From positions 9,566,350 through 9,630,349 of the forward strand of contig CM040452.1 in assembly GCA_022749755.1 (NCBI GenBank): a DNA stretch of 64,000 nucleotides, given 5' to 3'. The position numbers were made by a program, and so were the translations under genes. Shown here one piece after another: positions 10,974-22,150 of this stretch (positions are counted from its first letter, which is position 1; each line of letters begins with the position of its first letter). The notes under the pieces are model-generated. The model had not been told where the DNA came from, did not search any database, and worked only from the letters and a program-made list of their open reading frames with translations. Origin of the DNA: Azadirachta indica (Eukaryota > Streptophyta > Magnoliopsida > Sapindales > Meliaceae).

Positions 10974-12830
10974 ATGTCTTCCTTTGAAGGATAAGAAAGT
11001 TCGCAACCTTATGTGCTTATAAACTTTAGTGATGACGAGAATAGTTATTACGAGAGACCTTATATCCAACTAAGCTTAAGAGTTTCTGTTACTCTAGCTT
11101 CTTTTAACCTTTTTAACTAGCCTCTAGAAGTTGGTCCATAGACAAAAATGAAAATCGAATGTCCCACATATCATTAGAGATTCTTAAAATTAAGTACGTT
11201 GTGTCTAATTCCATTACCCTCAAAAAGACTAAGAACAATGAATTAGCTAGCTCTCCTTTTCTTGGGAAGGTTGCTCTTCACTCAAAATTCTTTAAGCTAG
11301 GACTTAAGGCTTTCTTTTTATTCGTTGTTCAGATACATGCTTAGTAGCCTTGGTTGTGCTTTACTCAACTAGGCCCTAATGTTTGGCGTGCCATAATTAG
11401 CATGTACATTCTATAGAAAATCCACGACTTCCCATACCTAACTTTTAGGCTTTTTCAAAGGCAGTAGTCCTTAGGCCTATAATTATAAAATCCAATGAAC
11501 CTCTTTTCAAGAGTTGGTACTACATATAATCATGATCACAAACTGAGTCTTTGATAACTGATAGTGTGCTGGGGCAACAATATGGAAGAATGTACAATTT
11601 TTAGTAGGTAAGGCTTAGGAATTTGGTGTTACCATTGAATATTCCAAATGTCATGTTCCTACACAGTTTTGTAACCCAGGTATTCTTTTAAAAATTGGAT
11701 TTTTTTTCCTTTAGCTTTACTTCAACTATTTTTTTCGCACTATAAAGCGAGCCACCTATCTTAAGCCAAGCAAAAGAAGATTAGATAAACCAAGTACTCT
11801 TTTTATCTCAACGCTACAAGAGTTGGGAATTTCCATCTCATGAGAAAATTTAATTTAAGTTTGGATTCATTTCTTCTTTGTTCGCTCTCTACAAAAGGTA
11901 GTGCCTAACTTTTCCCTTTTCTTTTTACTTCATGTTCTTCATACTAAGACAATATATTTCAGAGGTGAACGCTATGATGAACTAGTATAACTAGAAGAAA
12001 AAATGGTATGATTACGAGGTTGGAAATGTTCGGGTAGTTTGTAGATGCCTAATGATCACCTATCCCAAAATTCCTCACCTTTGATAGTCGAGTTCCCAAC
12101 CTACTTTTGTATTCACGCATGTTTCCGTGTCTGCCCTATTTCTTTTTGTTTCTTGGCAATCTTTCATCTTACTTTTCCTGATTTTCCTCAGTGACTCTTA
12201 TGAGGACATTACTCCCAAGAATCTTTATCTACTGTGAATGAACAGTGGTCTCATTATGTTTTGGCTCAGACTGTAAAGAAGTTGGATGGTAATTTTCCCA
12301 CATCCATGGAAACCTATGCCTACCAGGTTTGATTTCTTCCCTTTTTTAACTTTATTGGTTCCTCCATCTTTCTACTAAAATTTTTGTACCCTACAGTTTT
12401 TATATTCTATCCAAATTTCAAGAACAAAGTAAAAACCTCTTAAGGAATAAAGAGCAACCTTGATTGCCTCTAATCAAGCTTCAAAGAAAAGGATGGCTAA
12501 GCTAGAATTAGAAACCTCCAAATTGAAAGAAGAGCTAGCTTAATGTAAAGTAAAGGTTCTAAGGTTAATAATGTGAATTAGGAGTTGACTAGCTCACTAG
12601 AAAGAATGAAGCTGGAAGAGCCTAGTAAAGAGAGAGCAATTGTTGAACATTTTCAGGCATCTCATGAATTTACATAGATCATGTATAATGTATAATGAAT
12701 ACTGGAAGGGAGTAGCTCAAGCTAGGATGTTGGCTAAGACATACTACTTGCATTGAACTTCTCTTTCCTTGAAGGCATGATGAAGAAACTACTGAAGTAG
12801 GCCCTGAAGCTCCTTGAAATCAAATAGTTC
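10974..12830 (+). pseudogene. Antisense extra ORF of element A, 'putative gypsy-type transposon' family
   Basis: It runs opposite to gag-pol. ATG at 10974 begins MSSFEG, and the frame is then broken by many stops and shifts. At about 11370-11420 the reading QLGPNVWRAIISMYIL matches the core of the plant Transposase_28-type domain (known form QL-x-PN-x-WR). At 12470-12540 there is a coiled-coil-like stretch (KKRMAKLELETSKLKEELA), then at 12700-12800 a segment like the family's C-terminal Y-Y-x-x-x-L region. Tat-lineage elements are known to carry such additional ORFs between pol and the 3' LTR, sometimes in antisense. It looks dead here. Its function in the family is unknown. Confidence 0.6.
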
Positions 12831-13261
12831 TACTATTTTGTTTAGTTACTTTGTTTACCTTAATGTTACTTAGTACTTTGTGCTTGTTGTGTTCCTTTTC
12901 TTTTATAATAAAGACTCAACTTGAACTTTGTATTGTTGTATAATAATTTCCTATTTAATAAAAAATTTTGTTGCCTTGAATTTATCTTTCTTTTTTTCTT
13001 TTCAGTAGTAAGAATCTTTCAACACCTTAACTTAGATTTCCTAGTCTCTTAGGAGGCGACTTTAACTTGCCAAACTCATAGGAAGTTGTCCTAGCTTGCT
13101 TACTTCGTAGGAGTTGGTATTGACTCATTGACTTCCTACCAAACAATCTTGGCTTGCTATCTTCTTAACTTGAACACAATAAATATTTAGGGAGTGATCT
13201 TGGCTCTATGACCTCCTAGGAGATAATTTTGGTTCATTAGTTTCCTAGCATCATCTTTATA
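12831..13261. other. 3' untranslated part of element A
   Basis: Non-coding. From about 13040 it contains diverged motifs such as CTCTTAGGAGGCGACTT and CTTCGTAGGAGTTGG that resemble the neighbouring ~60-bp repeats. Confidence 0.5.
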
Positions 13262-13412
13262 CCATTTGAAGTGTTTTTTCCTTCTTGGTCTTGTTAATCT
13301 TTAAGATGCTAGTACCATCTGCATGCTGTTTTCTTGCTTGTTCTTAATCTTCTAACCTCTAGGAAGCTAGTACCATCTACATGACATCTCAAGTGTTTGC
13401 TTGCTCTTGGTA

Positions 13413-14681
13413 GGGAATATGCCAAATAACCCCTCCTTGTTTGGCCTAATTCATGTTACCCCCTTATTATTTTAAAAATACGTAAATACCCCTCAAACAT
13501 TACTTCCGTTAATGAAAAAAATTGGTTTTTTTGTGCAAATACAATTTTACCCTTCTAATTGTCTTAGAAGTCTGCAAAAGTTATATTAATTATGTCAGCC
13601 AAGAATATTTTGAAATGAGAAGAACGCAAATTACTTTAAAACCCTCCAATAAACAAGCAAAATTATTTTAATGCCCTTAATTATTTTAAAATTCCTTGAA
13701 AGGAATTGATATTACTTAAAAATAGTCTATATATTATACTATTTGTTTATATATGTATGTACATAATGCCCTTCAGTTCAAAATATAAAAAATTATATTA
13801 ATAAAAATTAAATAAAATATTAAAGTTTAATTTTTATTAATATTATTTTCTTTTATAATTTATAACAATAAATATAATATATTAATAATGATAAAATATA
13901 ATTTAATATATTATTTTCTTTTTTAAATAATAAATATAATATGTTACTAATAATAAAATATAATTTACAAATATTATTTACTTTTGTAAATAATAAATTT
14001 AATATGTTAATAATAATAAAATATAATTTACATATATTATTTTCTTTTTTGAATAATAAATATAATATGTTAATAATAATAAAATATGATTTAATATACT
14101 AATTTCTTTTATAAATAATAAATATATATGTTAATAATAATAAAATATAATTTAATATATTATTTTCTTTTATAAATAATAAAAACATAATATTTTAATA
14201 ATAATAAAATATAATTTACATATATTATTTTCTTTTTTAAATAATAAATATAATATGTTACCAATAATAAAATATAATTTACATATATTATTTTCTTTTT
14301 TAAATAATAAATATATATTTTACTAATAGTACAATATAATTTAATATATTATTTTCTTTTATAAATAATAAATATAATGGAAGGAGATGTGCAGAAGAAA
14401 TTTTAAAAAAATAATTTTTTAATTATTTTAAACTTTAAAAAAATATTAATTATCCTAGGAATGTATTAATATTATTTTTAAAAAATCTTCTCAAAATGCA
14501 TTTAATGCTTATCGTAGTGTATCTAAATTTGTTCATTACTGCAAGCCATCTTAGTTAACTTACCATATTATCCTCAGCTCACTAACGGAAGTGACGTTTA
14601 GGGAGTGTTGAGATATTTTTCAAATAATAGGAGGGTAACAGGGATTTGGCCAAATGAGGAGGGGGTATCGGGCATATTCCC
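13413..14681. mobile_element. Mutator-like non-autonomous element with ~100-bp TIRs
   Basis: The left end GGGAATATGCC (13413) and the right end GGCATATTCCC (to 14681) are reverse complements, and complementarity continues for about 100 bp: ACCCCTCC, GTTACCC-CCTATTATTT, then ACTTCCGTTA on each side. The flanks CTCTTGGT (left) and CTTTCGGT (right) look like a diverged 8-9-bp target duplication within the element A tandem repeat, which fits Mutator-type insertion. The inside is almost pure A/T, with a minisatellite and no transposase. A deleted MULE or MULE-type MITE is most likely; the family is inferred from TIR length and duplication size. Confidence 0.65.
13820..14385. repeat. AT-only minisatellite, ~60-68 bp period
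   Basis: At least eight tandem units, each with TTATTTTCTTTTATAAATAA, then ATAATATGTTAATAATAA, then AAATATAATTTA. Variants differ in CATATATT versus ATATATT. It forms the core of the Mutator-like element. Confidence 0.8.
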
Positions 14682-14803
14682 CTTTCGGTCTCTTAACCTA
14701 CAATAGGGTAGTACTAACTAAACACCATCTCAAGTGCTTACTCGTTCTTGGTCTCCTAACCTCTGGGAGTCTACTAACATTTGTACAGCATCTTAGATGC
14801 TTG

Positions 14804-16228
14804 TGATATATTAATTTTTATTATATGATTATAATTAAATTATATATCATTAAATAACATACTTAGCAGTATTTCATTTAAGTAGTTAATTTTCTTTTTT
14901 AAGCGTTTTAATTTTATTTTTGTAGGTGTTGATGTGTTTCAAAATGAAAGACATGAAGAAGAGCATAAAAGCACGTTTGCTAGCCATCTATGGAAGTCAC
15001 AAAGTTTTGTTCTTGGGGATTAAAATGCAAGTAAATGAGGACTAAAATGAAACAATATCAACATAAAGATCAAAATTGAAAATAATTAAAAGTATAGTGA
15101 CTTATTTAAAATTAGGCCGATGATGTACCTTCCCAAGTAGGATCATGCTATCTGTCTATGTGACCCAGGCCATGCTAGTTTTACCTAATTTGCCCTATTT
15201 TTGGTACTTAGATGAAAATAGATGATTAGATTTAGTGAAATTCTAAGTTTTCATGTTTTTCAATCATGAGCCATCAGAACCACTTTGAGAAAAAGGAGTT
15301 CTAGAAAGAGAAAAAGAGGATAGAGAGAGAGAGTAAGCTAGAAATAGAGAGAGAAAATTCAAAAAGATGAAAGATGGATGCATGAAGTCTTGAGGATGAA
15401 AGCTCTCCAATTCTAGTTTTATCTCTCTCCTTGTTTTATTTCATCTTAACTTAAATAATTGTTGTGTTTATGAAGATTATTTATTTGATTGTTAAATTTT
15501 TTATGATTAAACTTAAACTCTATTTTATGTATGGGTAGACTTATTTTTTAGGGTAATGATTTAATCTACTAAAAGCATCCATTTTTAAATATTATGTTAT
15601 TTATGATTTAATATATTGTATTGAGTATTCATTATAATTTTTAATACTTTTAAATATTTAGCCATTATTTAAATGAACTATTGGCTAACATGAACCGAGA
15701 GATAATTATCAGATTTAGATCGTGTGATAAATATCATAAATTATATGCTAAACAGAGACGTACTAATAAGATTCATGTAGTTTAAATTAAAATTATCACT
15801 AATCGTAATACACTCTCACTTAATCAAATTTACATAGAGATTTAGTAAATTTTTAGGTGTAGAATAGTTTTGATTGATTTCAATAAAGATTATCAAATAA
15901 AATAGGATAATTAACTGATAATACTGGTATTAAATTAGAATAATGTCAATTAAAAAATTAGATACAATTAATTAAGATAAAATCATTGGCCCCAAACTTT
16001 TCCATTATTTAAATCTTTTTGTTAGTTTATTAAGTAGTTCATTTTTGTTTATTTAAATTTCTCACTCAAATTGACATTCAATTTCTTTAGATAAAGCCAA
16101 AATTAATTATTTTCGATACTTAATTGATTGCATTCCTCGTTGAATCGACATGCTCTTATTACTGTATTACTTGTTATGATCCTGTGCACTTGCGAGTATC
16201 GAGTACATACTGCACAAATCATAAAACA
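14804..16228 (+). repeat. 5' LTR of the gag-protease element
   Basis: 1425 bp, starting TGATATATTAATTTTTATTA and ending ATAAAACA. It aligns along its length with 20661-22092. It includes a GA-rich stretch (about 15290-15360) and the late LTR motif CACTTGCGAGTATCG (16189-16203). Confidence 0.85.
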
Positions 16229-16234
16229 AGATTT

Positions 16235-16252
16235 TGGTGCCGTCATCGAGGA
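16235..16252 (+). promoter_or_regulatory. Primer binding site
   Basis: TGGTGCCGTCATCGAGGA begins six bases past the LTR end. It resembles the TGGCGCC-type PBS used by Tat/Athila-like elements, with substitutions. Confidence 0.7.
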
Positions 16253-16569
16253 ATGTTTAATTCTTTTAATATTGATTTGGATTAATTTTGAGTTTACTTT
16301 GAAGTTTTATTTTGTTTTTATTTTAAGTATTTCCTTTGGTGCATCAGAAAAGTAAGAAGAGACAAACATCGAGACAGTCGCAAATTAGCACTGTGGAACA
16401 AAATTTTGGGGATAATGTTGAAGTCGAAAATTAGCGAGCTTTAAGGGAGTATGTTATTTAAACATTTAATAGAGCTTCAAGTAGCATTAGAAGACACGCC
16501 ATTCAAGTAAATAACTTTGAGATCAAGCCAACTATTATTCCAATGATTCAAACCTCAGTATAGTTCAGT

Positions 16570-17720
16570 GTTTGCCACATGATGATCAAACACCTACATT
16601 GCAAACTTTTTTGAGATTTGTGACACTTTCAAACATAACGGTGTGTCAGAGAATGCTATCAAGTTGAAGCTTTTTTCATTCTCATTGAGGAACAAGGCAA
16701 AGAGTTGGTTAAGTTCAATTCCTCTTGAAACCATTACCACTTGGGATGATTTGGCACAAAAACTTTTGACAAAATTTTCCTTTTGGGGGAATACGGCAAA
16801 GTTAAGGAATGATATCACTACTTTTTTCCAACATGAAATAGAGTCATTATATAAAGCTTGGGAGAGGTACAAGGATATGCTGAGAAGATACCCACACCAT
16901 GGCTTATCTAAATGGCTACAAATTTAAACATTCTATAATAGTTTGGGAGGTTCAACGCGAACACTTGTAGATGCATTAACAAGAGGTGTATTAATGAGGA
17001 AAACTATTGATGAGGCTTATGATTTGTTAAAGGAGATGGCTGTTAATGCCTACCAATAACCTAGAGAATGCTTAACATTGAAGAAAACCTTCTGAGTTTA
17101 TGAAGTGGATAACATTACTGCACTCACTACTCAGCTAACTATATTAACCAAGCAACTTGGAGCCATGACAGCTTTATATTCCACCAGTGATTTGTGAGCT
17201 ATGTAGCGGTAATCACCTCTATCACGAATTGTCAATTTGGTAACCCTTTGGCCCCATCATCTTTAAAGCAAGTTTAATATGTTAGGAACTACTATCAGCA
17301 GTAAAACAATCCATTTTCCAATACTTATAACCAAGGATGGCAGAATCATCCTAACTTATCTTGGAGAAATAATCAAAATGCCAAGTAACTACATATTCCA
17401 ACCTCCAGAGAAGAAGGTCAACTTAGAAGATGCTCTTACTTAGCTTAACTCACCATGAACACGTCAAAGTTTATGAAAAGCCCAAAAGTATGTTGCAAAA
17501 TCAAGCATTGTTTATTTAGAACCTTAAGCTACAAATAGGTCAAATGGCAAAGTTGTTGATGGAGAGACAACAAGGCTCCTTGCCAAGCAATATGGAGACA
17601 GATGCAAAGGAGCAAGTGATTTTAATGACACTTCGGAATGGAATATAATTGATTGAGCCAAAAAGTAATTTAGAAGAGGTAATATAAGGGAAACAAGTTA
17701 ATGCACTACCCCTAAAAGAC
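16570..17720 (+). pseudogene. gag (capsid/nucleocapsid) of the gag-protease element, broken
   Basis: The capsid part is open at 16643-16927 and shows the Ty3/gypsy gag pattern: IKLKLFSFSLRNKAKSWLSS, then ITTWDDLAQKLLTKF, then LYKAWERYKDMLRRYPHHGL. It continues in shifted frames (TRGVLMRKTIDEAYDLLKEM). A zinc-knuckle-like CELCSGNHLYHE lies at 17193-17228, but its last cysteine is lost. Gag builds the virus-like particle around element RNA. Several stops (for example after KWLQI at 16927) mean this copy cannot make a full protein. Confidence 0.75.
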
Positions 17721-18540
17721 AAAGGCAATGATGAGTAAGGTGAAAGCACCATTAACACTTCTATGGAAGCAAGTTCTTCAAAATCACGATCTGAAGTGTC
17801 AAGCCCTCCCAAGAAATATTTCACCTCGACTATATGTGCCACCAATACCTTACCCTCAAAGGTTAGTAAAGTCAAAGAAAGATCTTCAAACTGATGCAAT
17901 ATTGGAGCAATTCCAAAAGGTGTCAATCAACATTCCATTCTATAGTGCAATTCAACAAATTGCATCTTACACTAAGTTTCTCAAAAACTTAGTAAATAAT
18001 AAAAAGTGATTCAAAGAGCATGAAAAGGTGATGGTAAGTGAAGAAGTGAGTGCTATCTTGTAGCAAGAACTTCCTCTAAAGCTTAAAGATCCAAAAAGTT
18101 TTACTATCTCTTGTGTTATAGGAACTAAATGTTTTGATAAATGTTTACTTGATTTAGATGCTTCAATTAATCTAATGCCATATTTTGTTTTTGCAACCCT
18201 AATCTCGGAGAGTTAAAGCCTACAATAATGTCCATTCAACTTACGTATAGATCAGTTAATTATCCCATCAAAATACTTGAAGATATACTTGGTAAAGTTG
18301 ATGATCTTGTTTTACTAGCGGATTTTGTAGTAGTAGATATTGAAAGATGTGCTCAAGGAGACTTGTCCATTCTTTTTGGCAGGCCATTCATGGTAATAAC
18401 TAGAGCAAAGATTGATGGAAAGGTAGGCACAGTCACACTTGATGTTTTTGGTAAAAGTAGAGAGTTCAAAGTTTTTGATGCATTGAAGTTGTCATGTGAT
18501 GAAGAGGAATGCTACTTGATGGTACCAATGAAGATATAAT
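17721..18540 (+). pseudogene. Retropepsin-like protease of the gag-protease element, broken
   Basis: The active-site block reads DLDASINLMP at about 18150-18180; family members have DLGASINLMP, so the glycine is replaced. After a frameshift, the open frame 18228-18538 continues the domain: YPIKILEDILGKVDDLVLLA, ADFVVVDIE, then LSILFGRPFM (the ILGRPF flap/core block). The C-terminus reads FDALKLS. The protease would cut Gag. No RT follows. Confidence 0.7.
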
Positions 18541-20660
18541 GCAAGATTGAATAGATCAAAGTGGCATGAAAAATTCTTTGAAGATTGTTCAAAATCAATA
18601 AGAGGAATAAATTCGAACCAATTAATGAGTGGGAATAAGCAATTGGTTGTAGCTGTGCACATTGAATGATTTTTCAAGCATTCCACACTCATATGATACA
18701 TTGACCAAAAATCACCCTTTTGATCCCGGAGAATGTCTTAACATATACAATTATTATTTGAAGCCATATTCAGATACATTTGAAAGAGTTATAATAGTTG
18801 GATCTTACACCTGGGGAGTCACTTGACACTTATGGAAGAACTTGGTCTAGGTTGAAAACGTTAAACTTAGCATTACTGGGGAGCAATCCAAGGTTTTTGA
18901 GAAGGAAAATATGATCTCTATGATGCATGAAGGAGTTATTCAAATCCGGTGCTATTTGTTCCTTTTCCTTCTCTTTGCTCTTTTAATATTTTATTTCGCT
19001 TTCAACTTAATCTATTCAATGTATAATCTTTAATTTCAAACATTAAGGACAATGTTAAGTTTAAATTTGGGGGTGGAATTGCTTGAAGTAGATTTTTGGA
19101 GTTTTTTTTTGTTTTTTTGTGATATATATATATATATATATTTCATGTTTATTTTCTTGTATTGAGTCACTTCCTTGCGTTGTGAGAAGTTTGTAGAAAT
19201 TAATTACACATGGCCAATTTGAAGTGATGAGATATTAAGCAAAAATATCATAATTTTATCCTTGTTCTAACTAGTTTTCATTTGTTCATGCTCATAATAT
19301 ATATATATCCTTCATGTTAAAATTGATGAAATTTTGATTTGATGAATTCACATAATTAAAATATGATATGCAAGATAGTATAAACTCATATGACCTTTTT
19401 AGTGAGCTTTTTAAGCCTTTGTATGTTAATTCTGAGTTTTCTATGACTACTCTATATCTATTCTTGTTATCTTTTCATTCTACTAATCTTATTATGTTTT
19501 GTTTTGGGTATTTATCTTGATTTTTCATGTTTTGAATGTATGATTGATTATATAACATATGAGAAGAGATTCTATGCTTTATTTGAATCGTTTCAGCCTT
19601 TTTAGTCAACTTTATTCCCTAGTTAACCACTTTCAACCTCAAGTTAATCTCTCTTTCCTTCATAAAGCCAACAAAACCCAAACCTGATTGCTGAAATTAT
19701 TGTCTTATTCCTTGTGGGAACTTTTAAGCTATCCTAAAAATGTAATGATGTATGCTTTAAAATAAGTTTGGGTTGTTATATGTTATTTGTGTGCTTGTTG
19801 TCACACAAAAAAAAAAATGAAAGGACAATATTAATTAATGCACACTAAAAAAAAAGAATGAAAGATTAAAAAAAAAGGAATAAAGATGTAAGGCCTTAAT
19901 TTTACTAAGTAACCCAGACTCTTGCCCAATTAGGTAATGAGTGCTTGCGTCAAAAGGTAAAATAAGTTAAACATAAAAGAGTTGTTCTTTGAAAAAAAAA
20001 AAAGGTAAAGATGAATGAGTAATGGTGAGATTTGTTGTTAAGTGACATTTGAAGGTGGATGGTAAAAGCATATGTTCTCGAAGCTTTGATTTATCATTGA
20101 TCCATTCTTTCTTGTATTTTCCTTTCCCATTAGCCACATTATAGCTTAAAAGAAGAGTTCTATGTTGATCTTATGTGTTGTTTGATCAGTCTTTATCCAT
20201 TTTCATGAAAATCAAGTTAGTAGAATTCCTTTCATGAGATCAACATCAAAAATAGCATATTCTTTCAATTATATAGGAGTTTTGTTCTTCCATTAAAAAT
20301 CTAAACATAATGCTTGTCTCTCATACTTTTGAGTATTAACCTAAATTTCAAGTGCATTTGCTTAAGAGTGACCGACCATCTTAGGGAAAAAAAATGAAGT
20401 TTTAGACTTCTATGCATACTATGCTCTGATAATGTAAAGGATGATATAATAGACAATGATCAATTTTTAACTTTCACACACTACACATGAGCATATCAAA
20501 TGAAATCTTGTTAATACTTAGATATTTGAATGATTGAGTTTATATTTTGTTGCATTTTTATTGACCATGAATTCGTTAAATAAGGATGTTAAGTTTTTAT
20601 GTTGAGTTTTTTAATTTTTCTTTTGCTCAAGGACGAGCAAACGTTAAGTTTGTGTGTATT
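18541..20660 (+). other. Untranslated 3' region and polypurine tract of the gag-protease element
   Basis: Non-coding. At about 18865-18900 it has ACTGGGGAGCAATCCAAGGT, like the post-pol leader of related elements. At 19046-19076 it has the motif AAGGACAATGTTAAG and then AAATTTGGGGGTGG, a purine-rich tract found after the coding region of related elements. A/T simple repeats occur at 19120-19141 and 19800-20010. The 3' purine tract before the LTR (AAGTTTGTGTGTATT, 20646-20660) has its G-run interrupted. Confidence 0.6.
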
Positions 20661-22095
20661 TGATATATTAATTTTTACTACATGATTATAATTAAATTAT
20701 TTATCATTAAGTAGCGTACTTAACATTGTTTAGTCTATTTTGAAAACTTACTTTCTTTTTAAGCATTTTAATTTTATTTTGCAGGTGTTGATGTGTTTCA
20801 ACATGAAAAATATGAAGACAAAGCATGAAAGCATGTTCACTAGTTATCTGTGGAAACCATAAAGTTTTGTTCTTAGGAATTAAAATGCAAGCAAATAAGG
20901 ACTAAAATGAAGAACTATCAAAATAAAGACTAAAATTCAAAATACTTAAAAATATAGGGACCTATTTAAAATTAAGCAGATGATTTACCCTCCTAGGTAG
21001 GATTAATGGCGCGACTACGCCATGTTCTCTACGTATGCGACCCACGTCATGTTGCTTTTACCCGTTCATTTTTGGCTCATAAATCAAAACAGATGGTTAG
21101 ATTTAGTGAAGATACTAGGTTTTCATGTTTTTCAATCAAGAGCCACCAAAGCCACTTCGAGAAAAAGGAGTTCTAGAGAGAGAAAAAAAAGATAGAGAGA
21201 GAGATTAAGCTAGAGATAGAGGGAAAATTCAAAAAAATGAAGGATCGATGCATAAAGTCTTGAGGATGAAAGCTCTTCAATTCTAGTTTTATCTCTCTTT
21301 TTTGTTTATTTCATCTTAAATTAAACAAATTTTGTATTTATAAAGATTATTGATTTGATTGTTGAATTTTTTATGATTAAACTTTAACTTTATTTCACGT
21401 ACGGATAGACTTATTTTTTAAGGCAATGATTTAATTTATTAGAAATATTCATTTTCTAATATTATGTCATTTATTATTTAATACATAGTATTAAGTATTT
21501 ATCATGATTTTTAAAACTTTTAAATATCTGATAATATTTAAATGAACTATGAACTAATAGAAGTAAGAGGTAATTATTAGGTCTAGACTGTGTGATAAAC
21601 GCTATAAACTGCATGTTAAACAGAAATGCACTAATATAATTTATGCGATTTAAATTGAAATTAGTACTAATTGTAATGTGCTCTTACTTAATCAGATTTA
21701 TATAAAAATATAGTAAATTTTTAATAGTAGAATAATTTTGATTGATTTCGAAAGAGACTGTCGAATAGGATAGGATAATTAATTGACAATACTGGTATTA
21801 AATAAGAATAACGTCAATTGAAGAATTGGATTTGACTAATTAAGATAAAATCATTAGCTCTAAATTTTTCCATTAATTGAATCTTGTAGTTAGTTTGTGA
21901 AGTAGTGAATTTTTTTTATTTAAATTTCTCACTCAAATTGACAATCAATTTCGTCAAATAAATTCAAAATTAATTATCTTCGATACTTAATTGATTGCAT
22001 TTCTTGTGGAATCAATACTCTCTTATCATTGTATTACTTGCTACCACCCCTTGCACTTGCGGGTATCGCGCACACACTGCATAAATTATACAATA
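20661..22095 (+). repeat. 3' LTR of the gag-protease element
   Basis: Starts TGATATATTAATTTTTACTA. The last CA is at 22091-22092, and three more bases (ATA) precede the GCTTG target duplication. It is a clear but diverged match to the 5' LTR, with scattered substitutions and small indels, so the insertion is not recent. Confidence 0.8.
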
Positions 22096-22150
22096 GCTTG
22101 CTTACTCTTGGTCTCCTTACCTCTAAGAGGCTAATACCACCCATTTTCCT

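Larger units (their letters stand above)
13262..14803. repeat. ~60-bp tandem repeats in element A 3' region (split by two insertions)
   Basis: The unit theme is CTTGGTCTCCTAACCTCT, then a GCTAGTACCATCT block, then a CATCTCAAGTGCTTGCT block. AGTACCATCT-like blocks lie at 13311, 13369, about 14709, about 14772 and, past the next insertion, about 22132. Once the Mutator-like element (13413-14681) and the LTR element (14804-22095) are removed, the spacing is about 58-63 bp. At least five diverged units. Confidence 0.6.
14804..22095 (+). mobile_element. Complete gag-protease-only LTR retrotransposon (TR-GAG-like)
   Basis: Two related LTRs (14804-16228 and 20661 to about 22092-22095) enclose a PBS, gag, protease and a long untranslated 3' part, with a purine tract before the 3' LTR. 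Five bases GCTTG precede the left LTR (14799-14803) and follow the right one (22096-22100), as expected for a 5-bp target duplication. Removing the element rejoins the element A repeat. There is no RT, RNase H or integrase: after the protease frame ends at 18538 the sequence passes straight to the typical post-pol leader. Plant non-autonomous elements of this layout have been called TR-GAG; they need polymerase and integrase from a related element. The coding frames are broken now. Confidence 0.8.
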
